A stretch of DNA of 7,963 bases. Origin: Planctomycetes bacterium RBG_16_43_13 (GTDB lineage: Bacteria; Planctomycetota; MHYJ01). Location: NCBI GenBank assembly GCA_001828445.1, contig MHYJ01000105.1, positions 216-8,178 on the forward strand, given 5' to 3'. Made by a program: the position numbers and the translations under genes. Below, in pieces: positions 1 to 6,307 of this stretch; positions within the stretch are counted from its first letter, which is position 1; every line of letters starts with the position of its first letter. The notes under the pieces were generated by a model, which was not told the origin of the DNA, searched no databases, and worked only from the letters and a program-made list of their open reading frames with translations.

Positions 1-621
1 AACGTCCAATCACTCGTCCTCTATACGTTAGGGACGGGCATCGGCGGTGGCATCATCCTCGACGGCGAATTGTGGCTCGGCTCAAACGGCTCCGCAGGTG
101 AACTTGGACATATAACCATAGAACCGAACGGTCGCCTGTGCGGTTGCGGAAACAGGGGTTGCTTAGAGGCATACTCATCCGCAACAGCTATCAGAAAAAT
201 ATATAGAGAACGCACCCATAAAACAGCTACAGCAAGCCCCGTTAGAAATTTTAGTAGTAGAAAGTATGATACCAATCTGGGCAAGAAACCTACGATAGAG
301 GGTATTTCTAACGGGGTAAAAGATATCTGCCTATACGCAAGAAGGGGCGATAGGCAGGCACTATCCGTAATAAACACTGCGGCGAAATATCTGGGCATCG
401 CTATCGCAAACGTAGTCCACACCCTGCACCCAGAACTAATAATACTCTCAGGCGGCATAGCACAGGCAGGCAATATGATTATAAAGCCCGCATTGGCGGA
501 GGCGCGGAGGCGTGTCTTCAGCCATTTAGCAAAAGATATAAAGATTGTTAGAGCCACTCTCGGCGACAATGCCGGCATAATCGGTGCCGCAGGATGGGCA
601 GAGAGAAAATTGCATACCTAA
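1..621 (+). CDS. ROK-family sugar kinase or ROK regulator, C-terminal 206 residues (5' end outside window)
   Basis: The reading frame is open from base 1 and ends with TAA at 619-621. Family features seen: the glycine-rich TLGTGIGGGII segment (residues 9-19) that contributes to the nucleotide site, GELGH (residues ~31-35) with the zinc-ligand histidine, and CGCGNRGCLE (residues ~47-56), the cysteine cluster of the ROK zinc site. The later ELIILSGGI stretch and terminal GIIGAAGWA are also typical. ROK proteins usually run to about 300-400 residues, so roughly the first 110 or more are missing, including the catalytic Asp region and any N-terminal helix-turn-helix. I therefore cannot separate a glucokinase or N-acetylhexosamine kinase from a ROK repressor. 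The ATP-dependent sugar kinase role is family knowledge; the substrate is not inferable. The next gene begins 3 bases after the stop, so the two are probably cotranscribed. Confidence 0.88.
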   Translation, partial: NVQSLVLYTLGTGIGGGIILDGELWLGSNGSAGELGHITIEPNGRLCGCGNRGCLEAYSSATAIRKIYRERTHKTATASPVRNFSSRKYDTNLGKKPTIEGISNGVKDICLYARRGDRQALSVINTAAKYLGIAIANVVHTLHPELIILSGGIAQAGNMIIKPALAEARRRVFSHLAKDIKIVRATLGDNAGIIGAAGWAERKLHT

Positions 622-624
622 ACT

Positions 625-1887
625 ATGGTAAAGGAAGAACATCCCGGCTGGGTCTATAAAGCATTAAAAGAAGAGGGTGTAAATGTTGCCATCATCTGCA
701 AAACCAAAGGCGGATACATCGGCAGACGATACGTCCCACCGCGGGGAGCCCCCTCTGCTAAATGGGAAGCAACCAAAAAGATGATACAAGACCTTAGTAA
801 ATTTCTTCCCACCCTCTATAAAAAACTGGAGGAGGCAGAGAAGGCGAAAACGATAGTAAAGATTTACTCATATGAGTCCTTTCATCACCAATTCATCGGC
901 GGAAATATCCTCGCCGCTACTGCCGGCTGGCAGATACCGCGTTTCCTAATAGAGGATGATAAAGATGCAATCCATAATATTTTCTACACCCCTGAGATTA
1001 TCTGGGCGAATGCAGTGGACGACCGCGTCGAGGGGCTCATCTTCGTCCCGCCTATACCTACAAACTACAAAGAGCGGGCACTCCGCCTCTCGCTGACATT
1101 GAGGTATAGCGACGTCCCCATCGCAGATATGATTTGTCAGGTCTTCCAGCTCCCTCCCCCATCTACTAACCTACCGCCAAATGCCTTCGCCCACATTACC
1201 AAACGTTTCGGAAAGAGGGGCATCCCCGACGGCGCCTATATCATACCCTTTACCATAAAAGAGATACAAATATACAAATGGAAATGCGATATCGACGCAG
1301 TCAAGATAAGAGAGATTAGCCGTGCAAACCTCCACCTCCACTGCGAACAGATAGCCGCAAAAGATAAGAATTACTGCCCCATAAGGAGTAGAAAAAGCGA
1401 AAGGGTAACAGTAAGAATCCCTGAGCGGGAATTAGGTCCTACAGGTCAAGACCTCCGCCGTCGGCTGAGGGCTCTATCTAAGGCATCACGCGACATCTAC
1501 TTTTCAGACCCCATAAACCGCAAAAGGACGAGTAAAAATATGGCGCGGTGGCGGAAAAACAATCCCGAGAAATATAGAAAGGAGTGCGACAAGAAAAATG
1601 AGAGATGGCGGCATAGATATAAGACCGACCCCGAATTCCACAAAAAACAGTTAGAGAAACAACGGCTCTACCGTCAGGAACGTAGGGAGGAACTAAATAG
1701 ACAGGAGAGGGAGCGGTTCCGCCGCCGTTACCAGAGCGACCCCGAATATCGCAAAAAATACAGTGAGAAGAAAAACGCATACAAACGCAACCGCTACCGC
1801 ACAGACCCCAAATTCAGAGAGAAATGCAAAGAAAACGCCCGACAATACGAGAGGAAAAAGAAGAAGGGGAAGGGGCCATCCGCCTAA
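625..1887 (+). CDS. Unrecognised 420-aa protein with a highly basic ~22-residue repeat tail
   Basis: I do not recognise this protein. Residues 1-250 look like a folded mixed alpha/beta region with no signal peptide or membrane segment. From about residue 250 it becomes very rich in Lys, Arg and Glu. Residues ~290-410 contain repeats built around a (S/T/N)-(D/N)-P-(E/K)-(F/Y/K) core: SDP296, NNP314, TDP336, SDP373 and TDP395. Neighbouring units are 18-22 residues apart, and the 37-residue gap 336-373 probably hides a degenerate unit. Each core is followed by a charged helix-like stretch rich in R, K and Y. Such tails often bind nucleic acid; that is inference. The ATG lies 3 bases after the upstream stop and has no Shine-Dalgarno sequence, so translation may be coupled. 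The base composition matches the ROK gene, which suggests a resident gene. The long frame with consistent codon use makes it very likely real. Confidence 0.8.
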   Translation: MVKEEHPGWVYKALKEEGVNVAIICKTKGGYIGRRYVPPRGAPSAKWEATKKMIQDLSKFLPTLYKKLEEAEKAKTIVKIYSYESFHHQFIGGNILAATAGWQIPRFLIEDDKDAIHNIFYTPEIIWANAVDDRVEGLIFVPPIPTNYKERALRLSLTLRYSDVPIADMICQVFQLPPPSTNLPPNAFAHITKRFGKRGIPDGAYIIPFTIKEIQIYKWKCDIDAVKIREISRANLHLHCEQIAAKDKNYCPIRSRKSERVTVRIPERELGPTGQDLRRRLRALSKASRDIYFSDPINRKRTSKNMARWRKNNPEKYRKECDKKNERWRHRYKTDPEFHKKQLEKQRLYRQERREELNRQERERFRRRYQSDPEYRKKYSEKKNAYKRNRYRTDPKFREKCKENARQYERKKKKGKGPSA

Positions 1888-1937
1888 GTGCTTGCCTATT
1901 CGATTAACATCTGATAAGATAAATATACTTATAGAGT

Positions 1938-1966
1938 TTGAAAGTCACCTTGATGTTACATATCGT
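1938..1966 (+). promoter_or_regulatory. Candidate promoter overlapping the first RM operator
   Basis: TTGAAA at 1938-1943 is followed 17 bases later by TATCGT at 1961-1966, a 4/6 match to the -10 consensus. The -10 lies inside the first 19-bp dyad, so a protein bound there would block it. A leftward promoter is also readable on the other strand: TTGCCA (2004-1999), 16 bases, then TATAGT (1982-1977), overlapping the second dyad. Neither has support beyond the match. Confidence 0.35.
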
Positions 1967-1990
1967 AACATATGTTACTATAGGTAACAT
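1953..1990. promoter_or_regulatory. Tandem palindromic operator: two abutting 19-bp dyads
   Basis: Two perfect inverted repeats lie end to end with no gap: ATGTTAC-N5-GTAACAT at 1953-1971 and again at 1972-1990. The 5-base spacers differ (ATATC and TATAG) while all 28 arm bases conform, which points to selection on the arms. The junction also forms a perfect 14-bp palindrome at 1965-1978. The centres are 19 bp apart, about two helical turns, suited to two dimers on one DNA face. The site stands just upstream of the RM genes. Tandem operators control many RM systems through C proteins, but no HTH-type C protein is visible here, so the regulator is unknown. Confidence 0.75.
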
Positions 1991-2038
1991 TGCAAATTTG
2001 GCAAACCGCATTTTTGTGCTAAAAATCACTTTTTTAGT

Positions 2039-2066
2039 TTGGCATACCTTTTGCTCTCTATACAAT
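2039..2066 (+). promoter_or_regulatory. Candidate sigma70-type promoter for the RM operon
   Basis: TTGGCA at 2039-2044, a 16-base spacer and TACAAT at 2061-2066, each one base from consensus. Transcription would start near 2073, about 45 bases before the leader ORF. A perfect TTGACA also occurs at 2072-2077, but the sequence 17 bases downstream (TAGAGA) is a poor -10, so I prefer the first. The stretch is AT-rich and such matches arise by chance, hence moderate confidence. Confidence 0.45.
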
Positions 2067-2116
2067 AAAACTTGACACATTAGCATAATATAGTTAGAGA
2101 TATTGGAGGTATATTG

Positions 2117-2182
2117 ATGTTCCAGACCAATACAAAGATGACTGATACAGCACAACTTTTAAACTATGAAAACAAAAGATAA
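2117..2182 (+). CDS. Possible 21-codon leader ORF before the RM genes
   Basis: A strong ribosome binding site, GGAGGT at 2105-2110, stands six bases before an ATG at 2117. The frame gives 21 residues, MFQTNTKMTDTAQLLNYENK plus a final R, and stops at 2180-2182, inside the start of the 65-residue gene at 2166, which has no ribosome site of its own. This is the arrangement expected of a leader peptide feeding ribosomes into the next gene by reinitiation. I see no run of one amino acid, no hairpin attenuator and no homology. The alternative is that the strong site is a remnant and the small ORF is incidental. Confidence 0.4.
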   Translation: MFQTNTKMTDTAQLLNYENKR

Positions 2183-2363
2183 ATTAGTGTTCTCAATCAC
2201 GTTAGAAGATTTGCAAAGTGAGGCATTGAGAATGATTGGCAGAACGCTAACTGATGAGGAAATCTATATTGCCAAGAAGGGGTTGGAATCTGGATTACTA
2301 ACCAGTATTGATGTAGTATATAGAACAATTTTTACAGAGATGATTGGCAATGAGAAAAGTTGA
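2166..2363 (+). CDS. Small 65-residue protein, first gene of the RM operon
   Basis: This protein is predicted largely helical, with a polar N-terminus and a central stretch ALRMIGRTLTDEEIYIAKKG (residues ~20-39), then GLLTSIDVVYRTIFTEMIGN. It is not a recognisable helix-turn-helix C protein, and it has no membrane segment or metal-binding motif. I recall the pattern LT-D/E-E-E-I in small uncharacterised proteins encoded next to methyltransferases, but I cannot name a family. An in-frame TAA directly precedes the ATG (context TAAACTATG), so the start is fixed unless an internal one is used. It lacks a Shine-Dalgarno sequence and overlaps the leader ORF by 17 bases. Its 3' end overlaps the methyltransferase start by 14 bases, which favours coupled expression. 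It could be a regulator or an accessory subunit of the RM system; both are inference. Confidence 0.7.
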   Translation: MKTKDKLVFSITLEDLQSEALRMIGRTLTDEEIYIAKKGLESGLLTSIDVVYRTIFTEMIGNEKS

Positions 2364-3204
2364 TATAAATGTTATCCTTGGAGATTGCGGGAAAGTATTA
2401 AAAACCTTTCCCACTAACTCTGTTGATTTAATTGTAACATCACCACCTTACGCTGATCGCAGAGAGAATACTTATGGAGGCATAAAGCCGGAAGATTATG
2501 TAAATTGGTTTTTACCAATCAGCAAAGAGCTCTTACGAGTATTAAAACCGGATGGAACTTTTATTTTGAACATTAAAGAAAAAGCTGAAAAGGGCGAAAG
2601 AAGCACCTACGTTTTAGAACTTATTTTATCACTCCGTAAACAAGGTTGGCTTTGGACGGAGGAGTTTATTTGGCATAAAAAAAACTGCTATCCCGGGAGA
2701 TGGCCTAATCGTTTTAGGGATGCATGGGAAAGGTTGCTCCAATTTAATAAAACAAGAAAGTTCAATATGTATCAAGATACAGTAAAAGTGCCAATTGGTG
2801 ATTGGGCAAATACGCGACTGAAGAACTTAAGTAACACCGATAAGATCAGAGATATCTCAAAGAACGGAAGTGGATTTGGAAAAAACATTTCTAATTGGTT
2901 GAACAAAGGAAGCGTTTATCCAACAAATGTGTTGCATTTATCAACAGAATGCAGCAATAAAAACCATAGCGCGGCTTTCCCATATGCTTTACCCGAATGG
3001 TTTATTAAACTTTTTACACAAGAAGGTGACACCGTATTAGACCCTTTTATGGGTAGTGGTACTACTATTCAGGCAGCAAAAGATTTAAGGAGAAATGCTA
3101 TAGGGATTGAGATTTTACCCGAATATTACGAAATGGTGAAATCTCTAACACGTGAGGCAGATCTTGTTTTATTTGAACCACAAGCAAAACATGAAACATC
3201 TTAA
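2350..3204 (+). CDS. Type II DNA methyltransferase, beta-order, SPPY type (probably N4-cytosine)
   Basis: This enzyme would transfer a methyl group from S-adenosylmethionine to an amino group of a base in the recognition site, protecting host DNA from the partner nuclease. In the 284-residue product the catalytic motif IV, TSPPY (residues 30-34), comes first. The cofactor-binding motif I, DPFMGSGTT (residues 231-239), comes near the end, preceded by a motif X-like stretch FPYALPEWFIKLF (210-222). That order defines the beta class. SPPY rather than DPPY/NPPY favours N4-cytosine, although the match is not absolute. The variable middle (~110-200) would hold the target-recognition residues; the site recognised cannot be read from sequence. 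I chose ATG at 2350 over an in-frame TTG at 2344. Both lie within the end of the preceding gene. The stop overlaps the endonuclease start by 14 bases. The length is normal and the protein looks intact. Confidence 0.92.
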   Translation: MRKVDINVILGDCGKVLKTFPTNSVDLIVTSPPYADRRENTYGGIKPEDYVNWFLPISKELLRVLKPDGTFILNIKEKAEKGERSTYVLELILSLRKQGWLWTEEFIWHKKNCYPGRWPNRFRDAWERLLQFNKTRKFNMYQDTVKVPIGDWANTRLKNLSNTDKIRDISKNGSGFGKNISNWLNKGSVYPTNVLHLSTECSNKNHSAAFPYALPEWFIKLFTQEGDTVLDPFMGSGTTIQAAKDLRRNAIGIEILPEYYEMVKSLTREADLVLFEPQAKHETS

Positions 3205-3922
3205 CCTAACAGAAATATTTGACTATGTGGAAAATAATATATCTACTTTTCATCAAAAGCGATTGGATTATGTAAAATCGAAGGTAAACTTAGATGAAAT
3301 ATTAAAGCAGAAAAATCCGTACTTATTTCGTGCAAAAAACATTCTTACAGCACAAGATCTAATAAAGGGCTTTTTAGATGCTTTCTTGCAATCACAAGAA
3401 GAAACGCTTTTTGGACAGTTTATTGAAGGGTTGGCACTATATGTCTGTGATAAGGCCTATGGAGCTAATAAATCTGAACTTACAGGCATTGATTTAGAAT
3501 TTGAAAAAGATAATTGCATTTATATTGTAGAAGTAAAAGCTGGTTGGAACTGGGGTAACTCAAGTCAATTAAAGCAATTAAAAAGTAACTTTGCAAGTGC
3601 CAAGCGATACATAGAAAAGGAAACAGGCAAAAAAGTGATTGCTGTTAACGGCTGTTGTTTTGGTAAAAGCAAAAAACCTGAGAAGCAAGGATACTTTAAA
3701 TATTGTGGGCAACAATTTTGGGAATTGATTTCTGGTAGTGAAAGTTTGTATCTTGACGTTGTTGAACCAATAGGTCATAAAGCAAAACAGAAAAATGAGG
3801 AGTTTATAGAAGCATACTCTGTTTTAGTAAATAAGTTCACTTTGGACTTTGCCCAGCAATTTTGCGTAAACGGTAAAATTGATTGGAAGAAATTATTGAA
3901 ATTTAACTCGGGCAAAACATAG
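3191..3922 (+). CDS. PmeII-like type II restriction endonuclease
   Basis: This protein would cut unmethylated DNA at the site protected by the adjoining methyltransferase. The 243-residue sequence shows a PD-(D/E)xK-type core: GID101LEF followed twelve residues later by E114-V-K116 in IVEVKAG, then WNWGNSSQ, as in other restriction enzymes of this group. Further stretches I associate with the PmeII family are KNPYLFRAKN (41-50), QEETLFGQF (69-77), AVNGCCFG (151-158), KYCGQQFWELISG (170-182) and the end DWKKLLKFNSG. I assign the family from memory of these motifs. The chosen ATG (3191) overlaps the methyltransferase end by 14 bases; an upstream frame extension to 3152 exists but adds 13 residues unlike the family start. 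No frameshift or stop interrupts it, and all putative catalytic residues are present, so the system appears functional. Confidence 0.87.
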   Translation: MKHLNLTEIFDYVENNISTFHQKRLDYVKSKVNLDEILKQKNPYLFRAKNILTAQDLIKGFLDAFLQSQEETLFGQFIEGLALYVCDKAYGANKSELTGIDLEFEKDNCIYIVEVKAGWNWGNSSQLKQLKSNFASAKRYIEKETGKKVIAVNGCCFGKSKKPEKQGYFKYCGQQFWELISGSESLYLDVVEPIGHKAKQKNEEFIEAYSVLVNKFTLDFAQQFCVNGKIDWKKLLKFNSGKT

Positions 3923-3924
3923 GT

Positions 3925-4002
3925 ATGCTTGATTGCTTCGAAAAGGCAGGGATAGAATTACGGGGAGAGATTGACTCCTATTTTTCAAAGTTTAATAAAT
4001 AG
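3925..4002 (+). CDS. Possible 25-residue ORF or gene remnant after the endonuclease
   Basis: ATG at 3925 follows the endonuclease stop by two bases and opens a 25-residue frame beginning MLDCFEKAGIELRGEIDSYF and ending at TAG 4000-4002. The composition is protein-like (charged, amphipathic), which suggests either a tiny coupled gene or the leftover start of a longer gene. It has no Shine-Dalgarno sequence and I recognise no homology. From 4003 to 4066 I see nothing beyond AT-rich sequence and a short GC-rich patch near 4045-4060. Confidence 0.25.
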   Translation: MLDCFEKAGIELRGEIDSYFSKFNK

Positions 4003-4066
4003 AGATAGATTGAGTAATTCCTTCTTTACCTATAAAATAAAATGTTGCGCCTCGCTCGTCTCTTTT

Positions 4067-4181
4067 AACTAACCCCTAACTTATTATCCCCACTCCCTCA
4101 CTTTGCAGTTGAAAACCACACCTACTTTGGTATAGTCAACTAACTATGTCGATAGACAAAATCCGCAATTTCTGTATCGTC
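4067..4181 (+). repeat. lepA promoter/start duplication, left copy (part visible in both copies)
   Basis: Bases 4080-4181 match 7861-7963 with only two differences: an extra A at 7869 and T/C at the position following ACTCCC. Weaker similarity (about 10 of 14 bases) extends left to ~4067. The repeat covers the promoter, the untranslated stretch and the first codons of lepA in direct orientation, 3782 bases apart. The left copy continues as lepA-like sequence to about 4297; the matching part of the right copy lies beyond the window. Confidence 0.95.
4109..4136 (+). promoter_or_regulatory. Promoter of the truncated lepA copy
   Basis: TTGAAA at 4109-4114, 16-base spacer, TATAGT at 4131-4136. 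Transcription would start near 4143, only about three bases before the ATG at 4146, implying a leaderless or nearly leaderless mRNA; no Shine-Dalgarno sequence is present. The arms AGTTGA (4107-4112) and TCAACT (4136-4141) bracket the promoter and could be an operator. In this copy the promoter may now drive the DUF5752-like and TreT genes downstream. Confidence 0.6.
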
Positions 4182-4328
4182 GCACACATAGACCACGGCA
4201 AGAGCACCCTTGCCGACAGGATTCTCGAGATGACGGGCGCCATCACGAAGCGGGAGTTCAGGGAGCAGTTCCTCGACAGCAACGTCATCGAGCGCGATTC
4301 TGTTGTAGAGATTTTAATTATGCCGTAG
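4146..4328 (+). pseudogene. lepA: Truncated lepA (elongation factor 4) 5' fragment
   Basis: Residues 1-50 are a clear LepA N-terminus: [16 protein letters not shown] holds the GTPase P-loop (G1), and the segment [17 protein letters not shown] leads toward the switch region. After R50 the match stops. The expected RERGITIK-like sequence is replaced by [10 protein letters not shown] and a TAG. The break falls near base 4297, where the DNA changes from GC-rich to AT-rich. LepA is normally ~600 residues, so this copy lacks the rest of the GTPase domain and all later domains and cannot work as a translation factor. The intact gene presumably starts at 7928. A ~60-residue peptide could still be made, and its translation could feed the gene at 4338. 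Confidence 0.93.
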
Positions 4329-4337
4329 AATTAGAAA

Positions 4338-5024
4338 ATGACTATGTCCGAGCTAATTAATAATACAAAACCCTTTAGGTTCCATACACGGTTACACCTT
4401 ACGCAATTAACGGGGTTAAAGGCATCTTCATTAACACAGCTGTTAAGGTATATTAGAAAAATCCCAGGTTCCTGTATATATTACCATACGCATAGATTTT
4501 TACAATCGCATTTATATTTGTCGCCGGAGCCGCCGAATGATTTTGCTTATTGGGTTACGGAAATTTTAGGTGAAGATACGCTTGGGGAAATGTTAGCCAG
4601 CATAGATACGGTGCAATTCTCGACTATTAGAGCTCTAAGAGAAAAAATAGCCAGCACTATTAAGGATTACATAAAAACAAATCCTATTGCTAAAAGGAGA
4701 TTCGCAGGGAAAGGTGATGAGTTTCACTTTATGAAGGCAAAAAGTTTTGTAGTTCCTACCCATTATGTTGCAAACAATTTAAGAGAGTTTCTTGATATTT
4801 TGAAAAGTGTAACTATAGATTCTATCTATTTTCATATATTTGAGGCACGCTTACGATTAAATAGACAAAGTAACGATTTTTCTTATTGGATAGCGACCAC
4901 ATTAGGCAACAAGATGGTAGCTTTAGAAATAGAAAAGTTAGACCCATATACAATTACTCTGGATGGTCTGCGAAAAAAACTCATAAAGATAGTGCGGAAA
5001 GGGGCTAAAAACACAAATGGCTAA
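4338..5024 (+). CDS. DUF5752-like protein made of two tandem homologous halves
   Basis: Function unknown. The 228 residues divide into two related halves of about 110 residues. The first half has FRFHTRLHL (13-21), then IYYHTHRF (47-54), NDFAYWVTEILG (67-78) and ASID. The second has FHFMKAKSF (129-137), IYFHIFEARLRL (163-174), NDFSYWIATTLG (179-190) and EKLD. The matched N-D-F-(A/S)-Y-W-(V/I) and I-Y-(Y/F)-H motifs make the internal duplication plain. From memory this is the pattern of DUF5752, often encoded beside trehalose or other GT4 glycosyltransferases; the exact family call needs a profile search. It ends by overlapping the TreT start by 8 bases, which implies coupled translation and perhaps a shared complex. 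The start could be ATG 4338 or ATG 4344. The latter has the ACTATG context seen at lepA and other genes here. No membrane segments. Confidence 0.75.
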   Translation: MTMSELINNTKPFRFHTRLHLTQLTGLKASSLTQLLRYIRKIPGSCIYYHTHRFLQSHLYLSPEPPNDFAYWVTEILGEDTLGEMLASIDTVQFSTIRALREKIASTIKDYIKTNPIAKRRFAGKGDEFHFMKAKSFVVPTHYVANNLREFLDILKSVTIDSIYFHIFEARLRLNRQSNDFSYWIATTLGNKMVALEIEKLDPYTITLDGLRKKLIKIVRKGAKNTNG

Positions 5025-6228
5025 ATTGAAAGAGTATATTCATATAGTAGGGAAACCGGTTATCGATGACTTAAGGTTGATTGGCGAGAAATTAAATGGG
5101 ACAACGATACAAAATATAAATTCCACCGCCGTTGGAGGTGGGGTAGCGGAGATATTGAGTAGAATGATGCCACTCTTTAAGGAATTGGGAGTTAATACGA
5201 GCTGGGATTTTATTAAAGGAGGGGAAGAATTTTTTGAGGTTACCAAAAAGTTCCATAACGCATTACACGGGTTACCCAGGCAAATATATAAAAGCGATTT
5301 CGATACTTTTGTGAAAACCAGCAATGCCAATATCGAAGAAATAGATATCTATGGAGATGTAGTTTTCATACACGACCCACAACCTGTGGCTCTGATTAGA
5401 AAAAGGTCAGGTAACAAATGGATTTGGCGTTGTCATATTGATATATCCAATCCTAATAAAAGGGTATGGGATTTTCTGAAAAAGTTTGTGCAAGATTATG
5501 ATGCTTCGGTATTTTCATCTCCTATATTCTCGCAAAAATTATCTATCAAACAATTTCTCGTTTCTCCATCTATAGACCCTTTAAGCGATAAGAATGTAGA
5601 GTTGTCGCAGTCCACAATAGATAGGATTTTAAATAAATATAAAATAGATAGAAGCCGAACCATAATTACACAGATTTCAAGATTCGATTATCTAAAAGAC
5701 CCTTTGGGGGTAATAGAGGTTTATAAGATGGTAAAAAAACGCATAGATTGCCAATTGATATTAGCCGGCGGCGGTGCTGATGATGACCCTGAAGGAAGCA
5801 AGGTATTAGCAGAAGTCCGTGATAGAGCGTCTAAAGACCCTGATATACATATATTGCTATTACCACAAAATAATATAGAGGTGAACGCATTACAAAGGGC
5901 ATCAACGGTTATTATACAAAAGTCCATAAAGGAGGGCTTCGGTTTGACCGTAGCGGAGGCACTATGGAAAGCCAAACCCGTAGTCGCGTCAAACGTTGGG
6001 GGAATTCCATTGCAGATAAAACACAAATATTCCGGGTTATTATGTAATTCTATAGATGGTGCGGCTTTTGCGGTTAAACAGCTTCTAAATAGCCCTGCCT
6101 ACGCAAAAAAATTGGGAGAAAATGGTAGAGAGCATATAAGAAATAATTTTTTACTGACCAGGCATCTTAAAGAATATATGCTGATATTTCTTTCATTATA
6201 CCATTCGGGAGATGTGGTCTACTTGTAG
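5017..6228 (+). CDS. treT: Trehalose synthase TreT-like glycosyltransferase (GT4 family)
   Basis: TreT reversibly joins glucose and an NDP-glucose (ADP- or UDP-) to give trehalose, a cytosolic osmoprotectant and storage sugar. The 403 residues show both halves of a GT-B fold. The N-terminal half has NINSTAVGGGVAEILSRMMP (33-52), FFEVTKKFHNALHG (72-85) and FIHDPQPVALI (117-127). The C-terminal half has SRFDYLKDPLGVIEVYK (221-237) with nucleotide-sugar contacts at R222 and K227, and KEGFGLTVAEALWKAKPVVAS (305-325) containing the E306-x7-E314 motif. The length is normal and the key residues are present. GT4 relatives with other acceptors exist, so the product is strongly supported but not proven. 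The ATG is set by the 8-base overlap with the preceding gene; a GGGG stretch lies about 13 bases upstream. AT-rich composition differs from the lepA fragment before it. Confidence 0.86.
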   Translation: MAKLKEYIHIVGKPVIDDLRLIGEKLNGTTIQNINSTAVGGGVAEILSRMMPLFKELGVNTSWDFIKGGEEFFEVTKKFHNALHGLPRQIYKSDFDTFVKTSNANIEEIDIYGDVVFIHDPQPVALIRKRSGNKWIWRCHIDISNPNKRVWDFLKKFVQDYDASVFSSPIFSQKLSIKQFLVSPSIDPLSDKNVELSQSTIDRILNKYKIDRSRTIITQISRFDYLKDPLGVIEVYKMVKKRIDCQLILAGGGADDDPEGSKVLAEVRDRASKDPDIHILLLPQNNIEVNALQRASTVIIQKSIKEGFGLTVAEALWKAKPVVASNVGGIPLQIKHKYSGLLCNSIDGAAFAVKQLLNSPAYAKKLGENGREHIRNNFLLTRHLKEYMLIFLSLYHSGDVVYL

Positions 6229-6267
6229 AATTAGATGTTTAAAAAAGATGAAAACCTATAAAAGCGT

Positions 6268-6293
6268 AGGGGGGCACTAAAGTTGTGCCCCCT
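6268..6293. terminator. Hairpin between convergent genes, probable bidirectional terminator
   Basis: GGGGGCAC (6270-6277) pairs perfectly with GTGCCCCC (6285-6292) around a seven-base loop TAAAGTT. It lies 40 bases after the treT-like stop and 15 bases after the end of the minus-strand gene. Neither side has a full U-run (CGTTTG rightward, CGCTTTT leftward), so termination efficiency is uncertain, but the position and the strength of the stem support the role. Confidence 0.75.
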
Positions 6294-6307
6294 GTCCGTT
6301 TGTATAT

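Noticed and set aside
2019..2037. CTAAAAA/TTTTTAG inverted repeat as a terminator of the 625-1887 gene
   Set aside because: An A/T-only stem is weak, lies 130 bases after the stop, and abuts the promoter; probably chance in AT-rich DNA.
1904..2155. 83-residue minus-strand frame across the RM upstream region
   Set aside because: AT-rich, cysteine/isoleucine-heavy sequence overlapping the operator, promoters and leader ORF; no ribosome site and no protein-like pattern.
4146..4328. A real 60-residue GTPase-like small protein
   Set aside because: Only the LepA N-terminus through the P-loop is present, followed by unrelated residues; a truncated duplicate explains it better.
5040..6026. Minus-strand frames of 96 and 101 residues inside the treT-like gene
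   Set aside because: They lie opposite a well-supported glycosyltransferase and look like antisense shadows.
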